A DNA stretch of 64,000 nt from Kuschelorhynchus macadamiae (Eukaryota; Arthropoda; Insecta; Coleoptera; Curculionidae): positions 744,001-808,000 of the forward strand of contig JAUTXW010005206.1 in NCBI GenBank assembly GCA_030620095.1, written 5' to 3'. The notes under the pieces are model-generated. The model saw only the letters and a program-made list of their open reading frames with translations. It did no database searches and was not told the DNA's origin. This document shows, one piece after another, positions 41,580-55,467 of the stretch (positions are counted from its first letter, which is position 1; the number at the start of each line of letters is the position of its first letter). The position numbers and the translations under genes were made by a program.

Positions 41580-42904
41580 CTAACGTGTGGTATTTAAAAA
41601 TAAACTAAAAAAGACGTTTTTATTTCTGATCATAAAAATAAAAATAAAAAATAATAAATTAAATCAAGATTTAAAAAAAAAACGTGTAATTTACTATCAG
41701 GAAGATTTGCAAATTTTAATTAAAAGATAATTTTGGTTTTATATTTCTGCTATTTATTATTCTTTATTATCCCAAATTATGTTATAAAAACTAAATGTAC
41801 ATGGTACAGGAACATGTCATCATAAAAATATTATGGTACATTTTGTATGGTGCCATAATTTTTTTTTTATATATTTCTAAGTTCATATATTGAATTAGTA
41901 AAGAGAACAATCTGCTAAATGTTTAAAATTATCTATAGTAATATTAAATAGAGCAGATAGGAGTTCGAGTACTTTATTTTCAAAGATTTTCTTATCTTTG
42001 TTTTAACTTTTAGAAAATTTGAACATCTTGTACATATACAATATTTAGTAGATAATAGTGAACAACATATTTAAACATCGCTAGAGACAGAATTTGAGAT
42101 GGAAAACCTGTCTGATCCGTTACCATATTACTATCCAAAATGTTAGAACTTCCGATTCGGGATCCGAAACAAACTAACAATATATGAATATTATTCATGT
42201 GATTATAAGACTGAAAAACGCTTGTAATAGTGCAGGAAAATAATACACATTATAAACATTTTTTTAACAATGTGGAAATGAACACTGATGGCGCAAATTG
42301 TTTAAGCTCAATTAAATCTTGTAAATTTTCATAAAAACATCCAAAAAATAATTGGGAACTTAAATAAAACATTTCCTAAAGTCCAAAAACCCACTAATAA
42401 TATTTCACATGTGTTTTGTTCCCAAATTTAATCTATAAAGAATAACCAACGCAGTATTGTTGACTTACCCTGTACATCTTAATATTTATCACCTTGAGAA
42501 ATAAATAAAATCGTAGAAAAACTCTATGAATTTCAAAAATCTAACATTCTGTGTAAACCTAGTTGTTCTAGTATTTGTTTATATAATTTATAAAAAGCAA
42601 ACAAACTGCACTTTACGGCTTGTTACTGCAAATCAAGTAACGCGAACACATAACAATGGCTTCCTACTTTTCCTTCTAAAATCGCAGTAAAAACAGTAGA
42701 AGGGGTTGTAATAAAAAATTGGAGAAACTTTTGGCAAAAGAAAGTGTCCAAGTCAATAAAGTCATAGAGTGAGTGAGCGCCATCAAAGCGTGAGCGTCAA
42801 TAACGCGTGAGACCCAACTTTCTTACGCCGTTTCCGAGTGTTGCAATGTTTGTATGTGTATATTTATACGCTGAAGTTGACAAATATGTAACTGAGTATA
42901 TTCT
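41580..42904. other. unassigned intronic sequence (intron 3)
   Basis: AT-rich sequence. I see no domain, exon-like segment or repeat boundary. A GAGTGAGTGAGCGCC / GCGTGAGCGTC motif near 42765-42795 is slightly repetitive. Confidence 0.4.
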
Positions 42905-44305
42905 AAAGTTCAGTGTGGTGCCGAGCTTTTAGCCCCCCCCTCAAGATTTTTCTTGGGGGCTCCCTGCATAATTTCTCTAAAAAAAATATTCAAAAAATGT
43001 CATAAACGTATTAACAAAAACCATAACATAACAAAATAAAAAATATCTCAGGTAAACTTAAAAATAAAAAAAAGGACCGAACGATATACATTTTGAGATT
43101 AATAGGTATAGTAAACTAATAAACACAAATCAAAAATTAACTAAATATTAAAAAATAATAACTATAGTCTGGTTCAAGCAAAACTAAAAAATCGTAAATT
43201 TCCTTTACCCGGAACCTCCCTCGTTATGAATATTGAATTTTATTAGGAATAGTAAAGTGTGACCCAATTTAGTTCATTACATAATTATTTAATAACACAT
43301 ATATACTGTCTTTTAAAACATTTTTATTCGTCTACATTTTGTTAGATCATATTGGATTCCTACCAATATTTTATCAATTTCTACCTAGGCAACATTTCAT
43401 TTTTGGGCATAATTTAAAATAAATTCTATAGGTAGTTTTAATATTGACATACACCGCCATTTTGTTACGTCATGTTGAATTCGTACCAGTTTACCCCTAT
43501 ATCACATTTAATTTTTCTGAAAATTTAAAGTTAATTGAATAAGATTTCTTTAGGTTGACTTTTTAAAAATTTTGTTGGCCGCCATTTTGTTCCGCTAACT
43601 TTACTAGTTTATCTCTCTATAACACTTAATGCTGGCACAAAATTTCAAATTAATCCAATAAGTAGTGTTTTCAGGCTGATTTTTTAAATATTTTATTAGG
43701 CCGCCATTCTGTTTTGCTATCTTATATTCATACCAAAATGTTACCATTCATCTCTATATAACACTTGATATTCGTGCAAAATTTGAGGTAAATTGGATAA
43801 TTAGTTTTTTCAGTAATATTTCTTTTAACGTTTCACTAGACCTCCATCCCATTACAGCATATTGAATTTTTACCAAAATATTACCAGGTCATCCCCGTAT
43901 AACCCTTAATTTTTGACTAATAAATTTTTTTCGAAAATATAGTTTGCGAATTCACGAGTTGTATAAGATTTTTAATGTTGTTAAACAATAATGATTTTAT
44001 CTGAATTAGCTCAGTTGCAAGCAGCTTTAATTTAACAAATATCTGAGGATTTGGAATTGAAAATGTTGAATAAAGTGTTTTAAACGCAGTAAATCTTTTA
44101 ACTAGCTGACTTACTATTACATCTAAATACACATTAAGTAGTGTCACTTCCAAATGTTTCATAGGGTTTATATATTACGTTATCTTACTATTATCATTTC
44201 CAATGTATCCGATGGTTGCAAAAATTGGGAAATCCGTGATTTTTTTAATTATGGAAAAAATATTTTATTTGAATACCCTCTTTAATTTGAGGACCCCTTC
44301 GGCAC
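42905..44305 (-). mobile_element. hAT relic with nested N1 repeat
   Basis: The right edge reads as the complement of CAGTGGCGTGCCGAAGGGG (near 44305), a hAT-type terminus. The left part carries a C-run/G-run (CCCCCCCCTCAAG...CTTGGGGGCTCC near 42936-42972) like that beside the hAT end at 57.3 kb. A minus-strand frame 44162-43917 (VYLDVIVSQLVKRF) resembles the VI..L..RF helix of ZMYM-type hAT transposases. The N1 repeat (43190-43920) interrupts it. Confidence 0.5.
43190..43920 (+). mobile_element. N1 repeat family, copy 3
   Basis: Begins TAAATTTCCTTTACCCGGAACCTCC, matching the start of copy 1. Four diverged units follow, with (G)CCGCCATTTTGTTxCGxxAT near 43455, 43579, 43699 and 43838 (spacing about 120-140 bp), each followed by TTACCA/TTACTA...ATCTCTATATAACACTT. 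No ORF. Confidence 0.65.
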
Positions 44306-44554
44306 GCCACTGATAAAGTTACATTTTGTAACTAAAGATACTTTTCAAAAGTAACCGTTACAAGATACTCAACAAAAGTATCTAGATACTTTTTCCTTAA
44401 TTAAAAAAATAACCAAGTTACTTCAGAGTAACTTTATTTAACTTAGATATTATATACTCCCAACTCCCCAAAGGCTATTATTTCTAACCCGTCTCCTGTC
44501 GACTAAATATAAGTGTAAAAATTAAAAATAGTTTTTTTAGTAATTTAAAAGCAC

Positions 44555-44702
44555 CTACCTTTAAATCTTCAAATCTTAATACCATCTCTGCAGTTAATTG
44601 TTTTGATTCACTGTTGTATGTGAGAGTAGCATTTTCGTACCTTTGAATTGTAGCGGTATCATTTAATTGTCCTTCTGTTAGATTGGTGTGTCCAATACCG
44701 AC
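44555..44702 (-). CDS. Grp7/JHBP-like gene, exon 3
   Basis: The acceptor TTATTTGTTAG ends at 44703, phase 0. The exon reads VGIGHTNLTEGQLNDTATIQ, then NATLTYNSESK and AEMVLRFEDLKV. Two nested donors exist. AAAG|GTAGGT (exon end 44559) is the stronger consensus but would bring a stop from exon 4 into frame. GTAG|GTGCTT (end 44555, phase 1) joins exon 4 in frame, so I chose it. Three N-glycosylation sequons. Confidence 0.8.
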
Positions 44703-45630
44703 CTAACAAATAAATTTTATAGAATGTTCCTTTTTTAAAACAACGCAATACATAAATATACTCATCAGACTTGTTCAAGGGGATGTACTTTTTGTGCCAT
44801 AATAGCATTAAATACTCAAAACAATTCATTTTATAAGTCTCTATGACTAAAAGCAGTACAGAATGCACCAAACGTTAATATTTTATGGGACTACAATGAT
44901 GGAACGGCCAGAGAGTGTAGAAGTAATGAGTTTTAAAATTCTAACCGAGAGTTTTGTGGGTGTAGGAAATTAGACGAGGTTGAAAGGATGGAATTAAGAT
45001 TGTTGATAAAACTGGTTTACATTTAATGAGCCAAATAATGTCAGCTCAACCTTTTTAATATTTTTAATTTAAAGGTTTCAGAGAATCAGTTCCAATGGAC
45101 GAGCGTACCGGTAACAAACTGATTAAATACATCCATTTAATCAAGATTAGGTTTTTTTTGGTAAGCAGGTCCAAAAAATATTTTAGGATAGAGAAAAAGT
45201 TTATCAAATGTGACAAAATTAAAAAATTATAAAGAAACACTCCTTGAAAGTAGAAGGCAATCTCTCGAATGCGAAAAGACATGGAAATTTGATAATGAGG
45301 GAAAATAATTTAACCGCAACGAGATTCAAAAAACTCTTGGATCGAAAGAAATAACATTTCAATAAGATTACATTTAACTGATGACATACGCAATAAATGA
45401 TGCCACTTGTTTTGGAAAGCGGTTCTAATATAAAGTCAAAGATTATATTATGATTTGATATCAAATACAAGGCGGGAAAAGATACATTGTAAAATAAGGG
45501 TGCAAGGAACTGAAAAATCTGAAGAAATAGAAAGTGTTTCATTTCTGATTCGTTTCGATCTGCAATAACATTAACATAGTGGCGTCAAGTAATTCATTGC
45601 AAGTAATGAAGAAAGAAAGCAAAAAATAAC
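44703..45630. other. unassigned intronic sequence (intron 2, left part)
   Basis: Frames on both strands (for example 45542-45219 minus) are not recognisable. A plus-strand stretch near 45060-45330 could belong to the copia relic downstream, but I cannot match it. Confidence 0.35.
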
Positions 45631-45639
45631 ATTTAACAA

Positions 45640-46160
45640 TCAATTGTTCTTCCAATAAAGAAAAAATTAGTGGGTAGTTGTTGGGTTTTTAAAGTGAGAA
45701 CAGAAGCAGGTAGAAGTATAGAATTATTTAAAGTGAGAAATTCGGGTATTGATTACGATGAATCATTTACTCCGCTAGCACGTTTTGGCATATTAAGAAC
45801 GATGTTTGATGTTGCAGCATCTGAAATACTTTAGTCTCTATAATTTAATTGGAAACCTGTTTTGTTTCAAGGTAAACTTCAAGAAGAAATATATATGATT
45901 TATATTGAATGATGTAATGATAGTACTGACGAAGTTGCAAATTGGTACATAGTTTCTTTGACAGCACCAGGTAGCTGGAATGAACGCATCATTGACGAAC
46001 AGGTTCGAAGAGAAAACCAAATTGCAGATATCATATTAAAATCATTAGCTATACTACGCTTTAATATACTCAGAAGAATGCTTAAAATGATTCAGAAAGA
46101 GAGAATCTTAATACTAAGATATAATAAGTTATTTTAAGAGGAAGTATTGAAAATACAAAA
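45640..46160 (+). pseudogene. Ty1/copia polymerase relic
   Basis: Plus-strand pieces: KKLVGSCWVFKVRTEAG and NSGIDYDESFTPLARFGILR (near 45660-45800) are the copia RT entry (WVYK.K, G.DYDETFAPV.R). FQGKLQEEIYM near 45868 follows motif A. ENQIADIILKSLAILRFNIL near 46013 is the usual RNase H end (QIADIFTK.L...F..LR..L). A large internal deletion removes most of RT and RNase H. Confidence 0.75.
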
Positions 46161-46255
46161 TACTTGAATATACCTATCGATCTAGTTTAGTAAGGTTGTA
46201 CAGTTTTCCTTGTTATTTACCTGTGGCTAATTAAATTGAATAGCTTTTCCCAAAA

Positions 46256-46259
<4 letters not shown>

Positions 46260-46310
<51 letters not shown>
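46260..46310. repeat. (TA)n microsatellite
   Basis: About 50 bp of TA on the left of an inverted pair of PLE ends. Confidence 0.93.
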
Positions 46311-47000
<690 letters not shown>

Positions 47001-47003
47001 AAT

Positions 47004-47021
47004 TGGCGCAGTCGGTAAGAT
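47004..47021 (+). promoter_or_regulatory. primer binding site, tRNA-Ser type
   Basis: TGGCGCAGTCGGTAAGA three bases past the LTR end. This agrees with the tRNA-Ser primer site used by 17.6/297-type errantiviruses. Confidence 0.8.
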
Positions 47022-47420
47022 TCGTCTAACGTCGGCGGAACAAGGAAGTCCTAACTGTTGACGTCGGATTCAATCCCTTAACGAAGAAAAGAACCACATT
47101 TAAGGCGTCCTCACTCGAAGATACCTGCGGAAGGAACACCTAGTGAAACCCCTGGCAGCCCTGAGAGAATAAGACGACTAATGCTCCTGCTAACGTAAGT
47201 GACATTGAATAATCCCGTTTGAGTGTTGTATCTTTTTTTTATTCTGTTTCTGTTCGATTTTCTATACGTGATTTTTCTACATACTCCCTGATTTTAGTTT
47301 TATAAATTTAAAAAGAAAGGTGAATTTTATATGCTAATTTTCTTTCTCCAATACTTGCCTAATATTTTGTTTTCCCCCAATTTATATTTTGAAAATTAAA
47401 AACAAATAGTACTTAGCAAA

Positions 47421-48650
47421 ATGCCCGAGACACGTTCCCAACAATCTCAACAAGCTCAACAAACCCAACAAGCTCAGCCACCTACCCAGCAACCGAAACA
47501 AGGTGCTGAGGTAGAAATTGAGCCTTACAGGCTTTCCGAAATATTTTCTATAGTGCCTGATTTTGAAGGCGATCAAATCTCCTTGGGTACCTTTTTAACC
47601 GCGTGCGATTGTGCTAATCAAATGGCAACAACTGACCAAAAACTGTTATTAACGATTCACATCAAAAACAAACTTAAAGGTAGAGCCGCGCAATTAGTAA
47701 ATTCAAGAAACCCTGCAACATATTGCGAGATTAAACAACTCTTAAACCTTCATTTTGGCGACTCGAGGGACCTATCTTCTCTTATACAAGACCTTCAAAG
47801 AGTCCGCCAAGTACCTGGCGACTCCGCCCTTACATTTTACAATCGCTTACAGATTTTGAATGCAAAAATGCTCTCAAGTATTCAGAAAGCTTCCAACCTA
47901 AGTAATGATCAAAAAGCTGCCCAAAGCAAACTAATTGAGACAATGAGCCTAAATACTCTTTTAACTGGACTAGAACCTCGCCTAGGCCAAATTATTCGTG
48001 CAGGTAATCTAAGAGATCTTTTAGATCTCACTCCCGCATTAGGCGTGAACTACAGCTCTCATATTTCGAAACTCAAAAAATAAATAAACAAATTTCTCCG
48101 AAACCTCCCCAACCAATTAGGAAACAGTTACCATAAGTTATAAAATGTGAACCCAACGGCCACATAGCTGCAGAATGCCGTTCCCAATCAATGTCTCATC
48201 CTAGTTATTCTCAAAATAATGGTAATATAAATTATCAAAGGCAGTTTCCTTCTTCTAGCCAAGTGCCTCATTTTTCCCAGCAAAATAGACCCAACACATT
48301 TTCATCTCAATATAGACAACCTGCAGCAACCCAACAAAGTCATGCTGCATCTCGTCCACCTCTAATGCAAAGAAATTCGAATTTCCCTCCAAATCAACAA
48401 AGAGCTCACCATGTAAATTATGATTACCAATCTTACGAAGGACCACAATATTACGACGAATATTCTCAAGATGATAGCAACTTGAAATACCAAGAATATT
48501 ATACTGAAAACGAACAAACACAATTCGAACAATTTGACAACTCCAAAATTTTCCACCTCCTCTTTACAAAAACCATCCTCCGGAGATCACTACCCAATCG
48601 AACAACTCGGTGTCGGAACTGCAGAGTCAGATTCAGACAATGAATTTAGA
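47421..48650 (+). pseudogene. gag: provirus gag
   Basis: Start at 47421 with a Gln-rich leader, then a capsid-like region (about residues 35-215: FSIVPDFEGDQISLGTFL, LKGRAAQLV, FGDSRDLSSLIQDL) as in Ty3/gypsy Gag. A stop at 48083 and a frame change lead to a zinc-knuckle remnant near 48147 (CEPNGHIAAEC, first Cys lost) and a Gln/Asn/Tyr-rich tail to 48643. Gag builds the particle and packages RNA. The broken nucleocapsid would prevent this. Confidence 0.82.
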
Positions 48651-50711
48651 CGATTTGGATCCCAATGTGAATTTTCCGGAACAAGCATTCCTTTAAACCC
48701 GTTTCTTACTGTCAACCCCAAGAACCTGTACTATATTAACGATGCCTCAAATAAATTCAAACTTTTAATTGACGTCGGAGCAGGGATATCCATTTTTAAA
48801 GAAAATACGGTGAAAAAGTTTCCCCTCAGATCACCAGAAAACGTAACTATTCAGGGAATAACAAATCAGAAATTGTCTATATTTGAATCGGCTCTTGTCC
48901 CTTTTGAAATAGGTAACCCACACAAGGTATACATTTATAAGTTAGATATCGATTTTGATGGAATCTTAGGACTTGATTTTCTCGAACGTTATGAGTGTAT
49001 AATTGATCTTAAATCAAAAAATTTAATAACGAACTTTAAAACGATTCCGTTGCATAAAGTCGGGGCTATTACAACAGAAAAAAATGTCGATAAAAACGAG
49101 ATAAACAACAAAATTTCTATTGACGCTCGCACAGAAAAAAATTTTAAATTAACATGTAACTTAAAAAATACAGACGCCCTATTAATGTCTCAAGAAAAAG
49201 AAAAAGTTCGTTTACCAAATGCTGTTGTACATGTTAACGAAAGCGGTGAATTTATGACTTCTAGTTTAAATGCTAACGCCATGCCAAAAACCATCGATTT
49301 TTCCGATCTTTCTATCGAACCATTTATCCCTAATGATGTTGTCCTAAACCTAAACACCCAAGATAGTTATGAAGCCGATCAAATCGACAGAATACAGATA
49401 ATTCGAAACGAGTTAGGAACCGAGCACCTTAATTCCGAAGAAAGGGAAATGATCACAAATCTCTGTCTAGAATACTCTGACATATTTTACATTGAAGGTG
49501 ATAAACTAACTTTCACCAATGAAATCAAACATGTTATAGAAACTAATAATGCAAAGCCCGTTTTCACAAAATTGTATAGGTATCCTCAGATACATAAAGA
49601 GGAAGTGAAAACACAGATGGGAAAGATGTTAGACCAGGGAATTATACGGCCTTCAATTTCACCGTGGTCCTCACCTGTATGGGTGGTACCCAAAAAACTT
49701 GATGCGTCCGGGAAACAAAAATGGCGTGTAGTTATTGACTACAGAAAGCTCAATAACCTCAGTAATGATAATAAATATCCTCTACCAAACATTTCAGACC
49801 TTTTGGACCAACTTGGTAAATGTCAATATTTTTCCACGCTTGATCTCGCGTCCGGTTTTCATCAAATTGAGATCAATCCCGATGACATACCAAAGACAGC
49901 ATTTTCAGTTGACAATGGACACTATGAATTTGTCCGCATGCCATTCGGTCTAAAGAATGCCCCGTCCACGTTTCAACGCGTCATGGACAACATTCTCTTG
50001 GGCATTCAAAACGAGCGTTGCCTTGTATATATGGACGACATAATCGCCTACTCTCCCACCATACATGAGCATATAGACCGGTTAAAAGAAGTCTTTAAGC
50101 GTCTCCGAAACGCAAACCTCAAAATTCAACCAGATAAGTGCGAGTTTTTAAGGAAAGAAGTTGCCTATCTGGGACACCTCGTTACCAAAGATTGTGTTAA
50201 ACCTAACCCTTCAAAAGTGGAATGCATTCAAAATTTCCCAGAACCAAAAAACGCAAAGGATATTAAATCTTTTCTGGGATTAGCGGGTTATTACCGCCGA
50301 TTCATTCCAAACTTTGCAAAAGTATCCAAGCCGTTAATTAAACTCTTGAAAAAGGACATCCCATTCTTCTTTGATTGTGAATGTAAAAGGGCATTTGAAG
50401 AATTAAAGAAAGCCCTAATTTCAGACCCCATTCTAACCTATCCTAATTTTGAAGAAACTTTCCTCCTTACCACAGACGCAAGCGCATTTGCAATAGGCGC
50501 TGTGCTGTCCCAGGGACCAGTTGGAAAAGATCTCCCAATAGCCTTTGCATCCAGAACACTCTGTAGTGCAGAAACTAAATATTCCACCATCGAAAGGGAG
50601 CTACTAGCAATTGTATGGGCAGCACAGCATTTCCGCCCTTATCTTTTTGGACGAAAGTTTACGCTTATTACAGACCACAGGCCGTTAACATGGTTGTTTT
50701 CAATTAAATAA
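48534..50711 (+). pseudogene. pol: provirus pol: protease, RT, RNase H
   Basis: An open frame of 725 codons overlapping the gag tail. The aspartic protease lies near residue 80, but its active site reads DVG instead of DTG/DSG. RT spans about residues 350-550 with FSTLDLASGFHQIEI, FGLKNAPSTFQR and the YMDD box near nucleotide 50028. RNase H follows with TTDASAFAIGAVLSQG and TIERELLAIVWA. A TAA at 50709-50711 ends the frame before integrase. RT and RNase H motifs are otherwise intact, so this is the youngest-looking part. Confidence 0.92.
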
Positions 50712-52419
50712 CCCGGAAGCAGAGTTGCGCGATGGCGTCTAAAAATATAAAATAGAACATAAACCGGGCAAAATAAACAAAAATGCAGATGCTCTATCGT
50801 GAATAAAAATTAATTATTTTTAAGAATGCGCAAATTTCCGATTAAAATTCCCCATTTTTGCAGCCAATGAAAATAATAGCGAAAACGAAAATCAAAACCA
50901 GCCAGAGTCCAATGACGTCGAGATAGACGACGAGTACATTACACAGGAATTCAACAAGTTTGTAGACCTATACCAAACCAAATCAATAATTGACTATTCC
51001 AAAGTCGAATTTTCAAATTCACAGCTTTTAGATAAACCACATAAACTAATTATTACCTTTTTCTGGTAAAATAAACTAGAAGAAATGCATTACAAAATAA
51101 TCGAAGATATCTTCAAAGAAAGCGTTCATTTTGAAAACATGAGCGTTAACATTGTCTCTAGCAAAACCGTGAAAGATAGAAAATACTTTATTATCCCAAT
51201 ACCATTTGATCCGAAAATTGTAGTCCAACACTTGTTATATGTCCTATTTAAGGCCCAAAATGAATTCGACCCTTCCAAAACGTATTAAGTGGAAAATAAC
51301 CTAGCACTGCCTATCCTCGAAATTTTCTCATTCATTTTCGCCGACAAAGAAATAAAACTTAAAATCTGCCAAAATGTTGTAAAAACCCCAGACGCCGACG
51401 AAATACCCCACATTTTAGAACACTACCATTCAGGCAAAACTAATTTGCATAGGGGAATTAACGACACAGTCAGACGCATAAGAGAAAAGTACAATTGGCC
51501 GAATTTAACAAAAGACGTCGAAAAATTAATAAAAGGCTGCGAAATATGCCAAAAGGTAAAAATATGCCGGAAAAACCTAAGTACGCCTCTCGTCATAACG
51601 GAAAATCTGAAAACCTCATTTGAAAGGATAAACATTGGCATCTTCGAATATCCAACTAGATATTACGCACTTACGATTCGAGACGAACTTACAAAATTCA
51701 CACAGGCTTACGCAGTCGAAGATAAAAAAGCGTCGACAATTGTAAATACCTTATTAATATTTTTCTAACACTTCGGTACGCCCCTAAGAATACATTGCGA
51801 CTATGGGCGCGAATTTGACAACTCATTATTCAAAGATCTTTGTGAACTATTTAACATAAAATTAACTTTCTCGAGTGTCAATCACCCCCAGTCTAACGGG
51901 TCCATTGAAAGGTTCCATGCAACCTTATCAAAAATGATTAGAGCAAATATAGCCGAAAACCCAAAAGAACATCCCTTTAATGTTTTAACCTACGCGGTGA
52001 TCTGCTACAACAATACGAAAAATAAAACTCATGGGTTTACACCGTTTGAACTTATTTTTGGTCGCACGTCAAGTAGACCACCCGAAACTTTATACAATTA
52101 GGAAAAATTAATATCAAAATACATAAGAGATCTTAATAACCGTATGGAATATTTTTACAAAATTGCTAGGGCAAAAACAGAACGACAAAAAGAAAAAGCA
52201 AAAGTCAGGTTTGACGAACACGTAACTAGTATCCCTGAATACAAAGTCGGAAATAAAGTGTATGTTAAAGAGTCACAAATAAAATCTAAAGCCGAAAACA
52301 AATTTAATGGCCCTTTTGAAATTACAGAAGTTTTTCAAAATTCCGCTATTCTTCTTAATCCTCGAACAAACCAATCAACTAAAGTCAACTTCGATAGGCT
52401 AAAACCCTATTTTGAATAA
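50712..52419 (+). pseudogene. provirus integrase, broken by stops
   Basis: A degraded RNase H/connection region to about 51290 is followed by integrase. The HHCC zinc domain is near 51420-51555 (H-x-G, then GCEICQKV). In the catalytic core the first Asp block reads INIGIF instead of the usual I-D-I. The second block is IHCDYGREFDN near 51795, and SIERFHATLSKMI near 51904 carries the Glu. A chromodomain-like C-terminus ends at 52419 (KFNGPFEI..V). Stops occur at 51766-51768 and 52099-52101. Confidence 0.85.
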
Positions 52420-54325
52420 GTATTCTTCTTCTTTACAGATTCCTTGGGCTCCTCTCGGTAGGCCTGACCCAATTTTCGATTACACCTATCAACAACACAC
52501 TTGGAATATTCTTCCACGAAGAAGGTTCTGTCAAAGTGTCAAACGACAAATGGACACTCCTCGTGTATAAAGATCTTTCTTACATAAGGGAAGCTATCGC
52601 AAATAATGATAAGATCCTAGAAGGATTATTATATGGTTTTGTAGACGTTGACTCGCCCAGAATGTTATCTTTCAAATCCGAAATACAAACTCATGTCAGC
52701 CTGCTCAATCAAATATCCGACACTGTCAATTTAAAATACAAAGAAATAATCGCGGATACTAAAAAAAATACAGTTACAGGAAGAAGCGCGGAATATTCAA
52801 CGGTATAGGCACTGTCTGGAAATCCATAACTGGAAACCTCGATGCTTCCGACGGTGAGTACTTCAATGAATGCATTGATAAAGTCTCTCAAGACGAAAGA
52901 CATATCGAAAATCAGATATCGGTTACTACATCAGTAATAAAAACCTTTAACGCGTCAATACAAAAACTTCAAATAGATGAAGAAACATTTAACCGGGACA
53001 TAAACGAAATCCACAAATCGATAATGGACATTTCCGACGTCCTCGCATTTTACCATGCCCAGATAAGAACTCTAGATTTATGTGAATCATTAATGGAGAG
53101 TTATTCTTTTATAGAAAATTTTCTTAACGACGCTCTGAACGCGATATCATTCGCTAGGCTAAATATCTTGCACAGTTCAATAATAACCCCGGGAGATCTG
53201 ATTAGTTCCCTTCAAGAAATTTCACAATCTCTCAGAAAAAATAATCTTCCTCTACCCGTATACTCTTCAACACTTGCCCAGTTCGTTGAGATTATCGAGC
53301 TTGAAGCATATCAAACTGATACTAAAGTAGTGTTTATTCTAAAAATACCCTTAGTAAACCCTGAAAGCTATACCTTGTATCATCTCTATCCAATACCCGT
53401 ATTAGATAATCGAACAGAATTTCATCATATAATCCCTACAACACAAAAATATATTCCGAGGGACGATGATTCAATGTTATATATTTCATTTCAAAACCTG
53501 GGAAGCTGCAAATCACTAGGGCGAGGCCAAAAGATCTGCTCAGATGTTCTACCCTACCCGATAGACAGTGAAGCGATTTGCGAAGCTCAGCTACTTAGAG
53601 GACCAAACCATTTACCAAAGACGTGCCAGGTATCTCTTCTTCTTGCAAAAGGATACAACGTTAAAGACATCGATCAAAACTTCTGGTTGATTACAGTGTC
53701 AGATCCACTACCAGTTACAATAAAGTGTGAAGGAAAAGAGGTCAGGACAAGTATCATCAATGTCAATTCCCTTCTTAGACTTCAGCCATATTGTAATGCT
53801 TTTATAGGAAGCACAAGAGTTCACGCCAAAGCACTCATTGATAAGTATCAAAATGTTACTTATAAAAGCCACCCAGTGATAATCCCATACAAGTGCTGCC
53901 AACATATTTTATCGAAGCTTCACATTCCAGACCTTAAACCTCTAAAACTGAACAAGATAGACGTAGAAGATCTCAATATTGCCCAGCACAAATTGGACCA
54001 ATACTCCGAAGAACTAGACAAATTAATCAACCAACCTTTTGTCTATAAACATCTGTCATGGTTCACGATCGTCACGATAGTTCTTCTAATCAGTCTGCTC
54101 GTCTTGTACATAATGTGTAAGTGTCGCCGTAAAAACTACCCAGCATCACCATGGCTCCATTGGATGATGGTTCACCACCTCCGCCTAGACCACAACAGCG
54201 AAAAACAGTCAAACCCAGGCTCAGCAGCATCCTTGCGAGAAGACGGCCAGCCATCCACCCTCAAACCCAAGAAGAAGACGAAGACGAAATATAATGATCT
54301 TACAAAAGTTTACACAGGGTGTTAA
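52420..54325 (+). pseudogene. env: provirus env (F-like fusion glycoprotein)
   Basis: Errantivirus envelope, related to baculovirus F proteins. An N-terminal segment reads 52536-52808. A furin-like RKKR site with a following fusion-peptide-like segment lies at 52778-52789 in a different frame, so a frameshift separates the two parts. The frame 53024-54325 (433 codons) carries the ectodomain with conserved Cys, a predicted membrane anchor at about residues 345-366 (near 54060-54120), and a basic, proline-rich tail. It would mediate cell entry if intact; here it is disrupted. A polypurine tract (AAAAGGGGGAG, 54336-54345) follows. Confidence 0.85.
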
Positions 54326-54346
54326 CTTTTGACCAAAAGGGGGAGT

Positions 54347-54632
54347 TGTTATATCCGTTTATAGCCACGTGTAGGCAATGACCTTCGGTCACACGGTATC
54401 GGATGTAGCAATTTCAACATTTCAAGGAATGCATTGTATGTAGTACCTTCGAGTTGCAATTCCCACAGCTGGAAGGTGCCGCATCAGCATTTTAAAACAT
54501 ATAAAACGCTCTGAATTGTAAATATTAGTTAGTTCATATTATATACCGTTTTTATGCCAGTTTAAGTTCCGATATTGTATAAAGTAATTTCAAAGTTAAA
54601 TAATAAAAAGTGAATTTTTGAGTTAATAGTGT

Positions 54633-54636
<4 letters not shown>
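54347..54636 (+). repeat. 3' LTR, complete
   Basis: 290 bp from TGTTATATCCG to GTGTAACA, preceded by a polypurine tract. Its last 110 bp match the 5' LTR remnant with one or two substitutions and one indel, which implies a fairly recent insertion. Confidence 0.9.

Positions 54637-54705
<69 letters not shown>
54637..54705. repeat. (TA)n microsatellite right of the provirus
   Basis: About 70 bp of TA immediately after the 3' LTR. Probably the target tract. Confidence 0.96.
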
Positions 54706-54708
<3 letters not shown>

Positions 54709-55467
54709 ACATATATACAATTATGGGTTAACTTTGCTGTAATACAATAATTCCATTTATATACTTAAATAATAAATTGTTTATTCTCTCGAATATTGAA
54801 CTATATAGAATTAACAATAAAAAAATTTGTTTGTATCCAAGTAAAGTACGGGGTGAAAAGGGGGTATGTGCTTTATGGTTGCAACATTATCGAAAAAAGA
54901 AAAACTTTTGATATCCTTTACGAAAAATTAAACAAATTTAAAAATATATTTATGTGTTAACAGAAGCAAAGTTGTAACTTTTATATACATTGTATGCTAT
55001 TTTAAGAAGAAACTTTGACTTTATTATCCCGTAACGTCGTAATTAGTCGGCATCTATATCACTACAGTAACTACTATATCAAGGAATCTACCTATTCCCA
55101 CTCAAGCGAGATAATAATGCGATGTTGTCATGTTAGCAGAAATCGAAATCATGAAATATTACCACTTATAAGAGGCGATAGAGAAGATGTATAAAATAGC
55201 AATACAAAACGACAGGTACTAAAAAACAGGGATAGAAATTGTATTGGCAAAATCGCCAGAAAATGGTAATCATTTCATGACTATTATGGCAGTAAAATTT
55301 CTATCTCCAATCTGTTAAATGTTACGATATTACATGGCAACATAACAGCAAATTTCCAAAACAATAACAAATTTAGGTGGACACAAATAAAGTGTCTAGA
55401 GTCGGTGGCTGATGCTAATTCTATCTAGTTTAATGTTCGAATTTTTATTAACATTGTAGTTGCTTAC
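54706..55467. other. unassigned intronic sequence (intron 2, right part)
   Basis: No element or exon is recognised until the exon 2 donor at 55467. Confidence 0.4.

Noticed and set aside
44559..44702. Exon 3 ending at the stronger donor AAAG|GTAGGT (44559)
   Set aside because: Joined to the only good exon 4 acceptor it puts TAA in frame. The donor 4 bp further keeps the frame open.
45064..45542. Minus-strand frames at 45064-45282 and 45219-45542
   Set aside because: Hydrophobic AT-rich translation without homology, splice context or signal. They lie in intron 2.
53024..54325. Host membrane-protein gene
   Set aside because: Position between integrase and 3' LTR, furin-like site upstream and a C-terminal anchor identify a proviral env.
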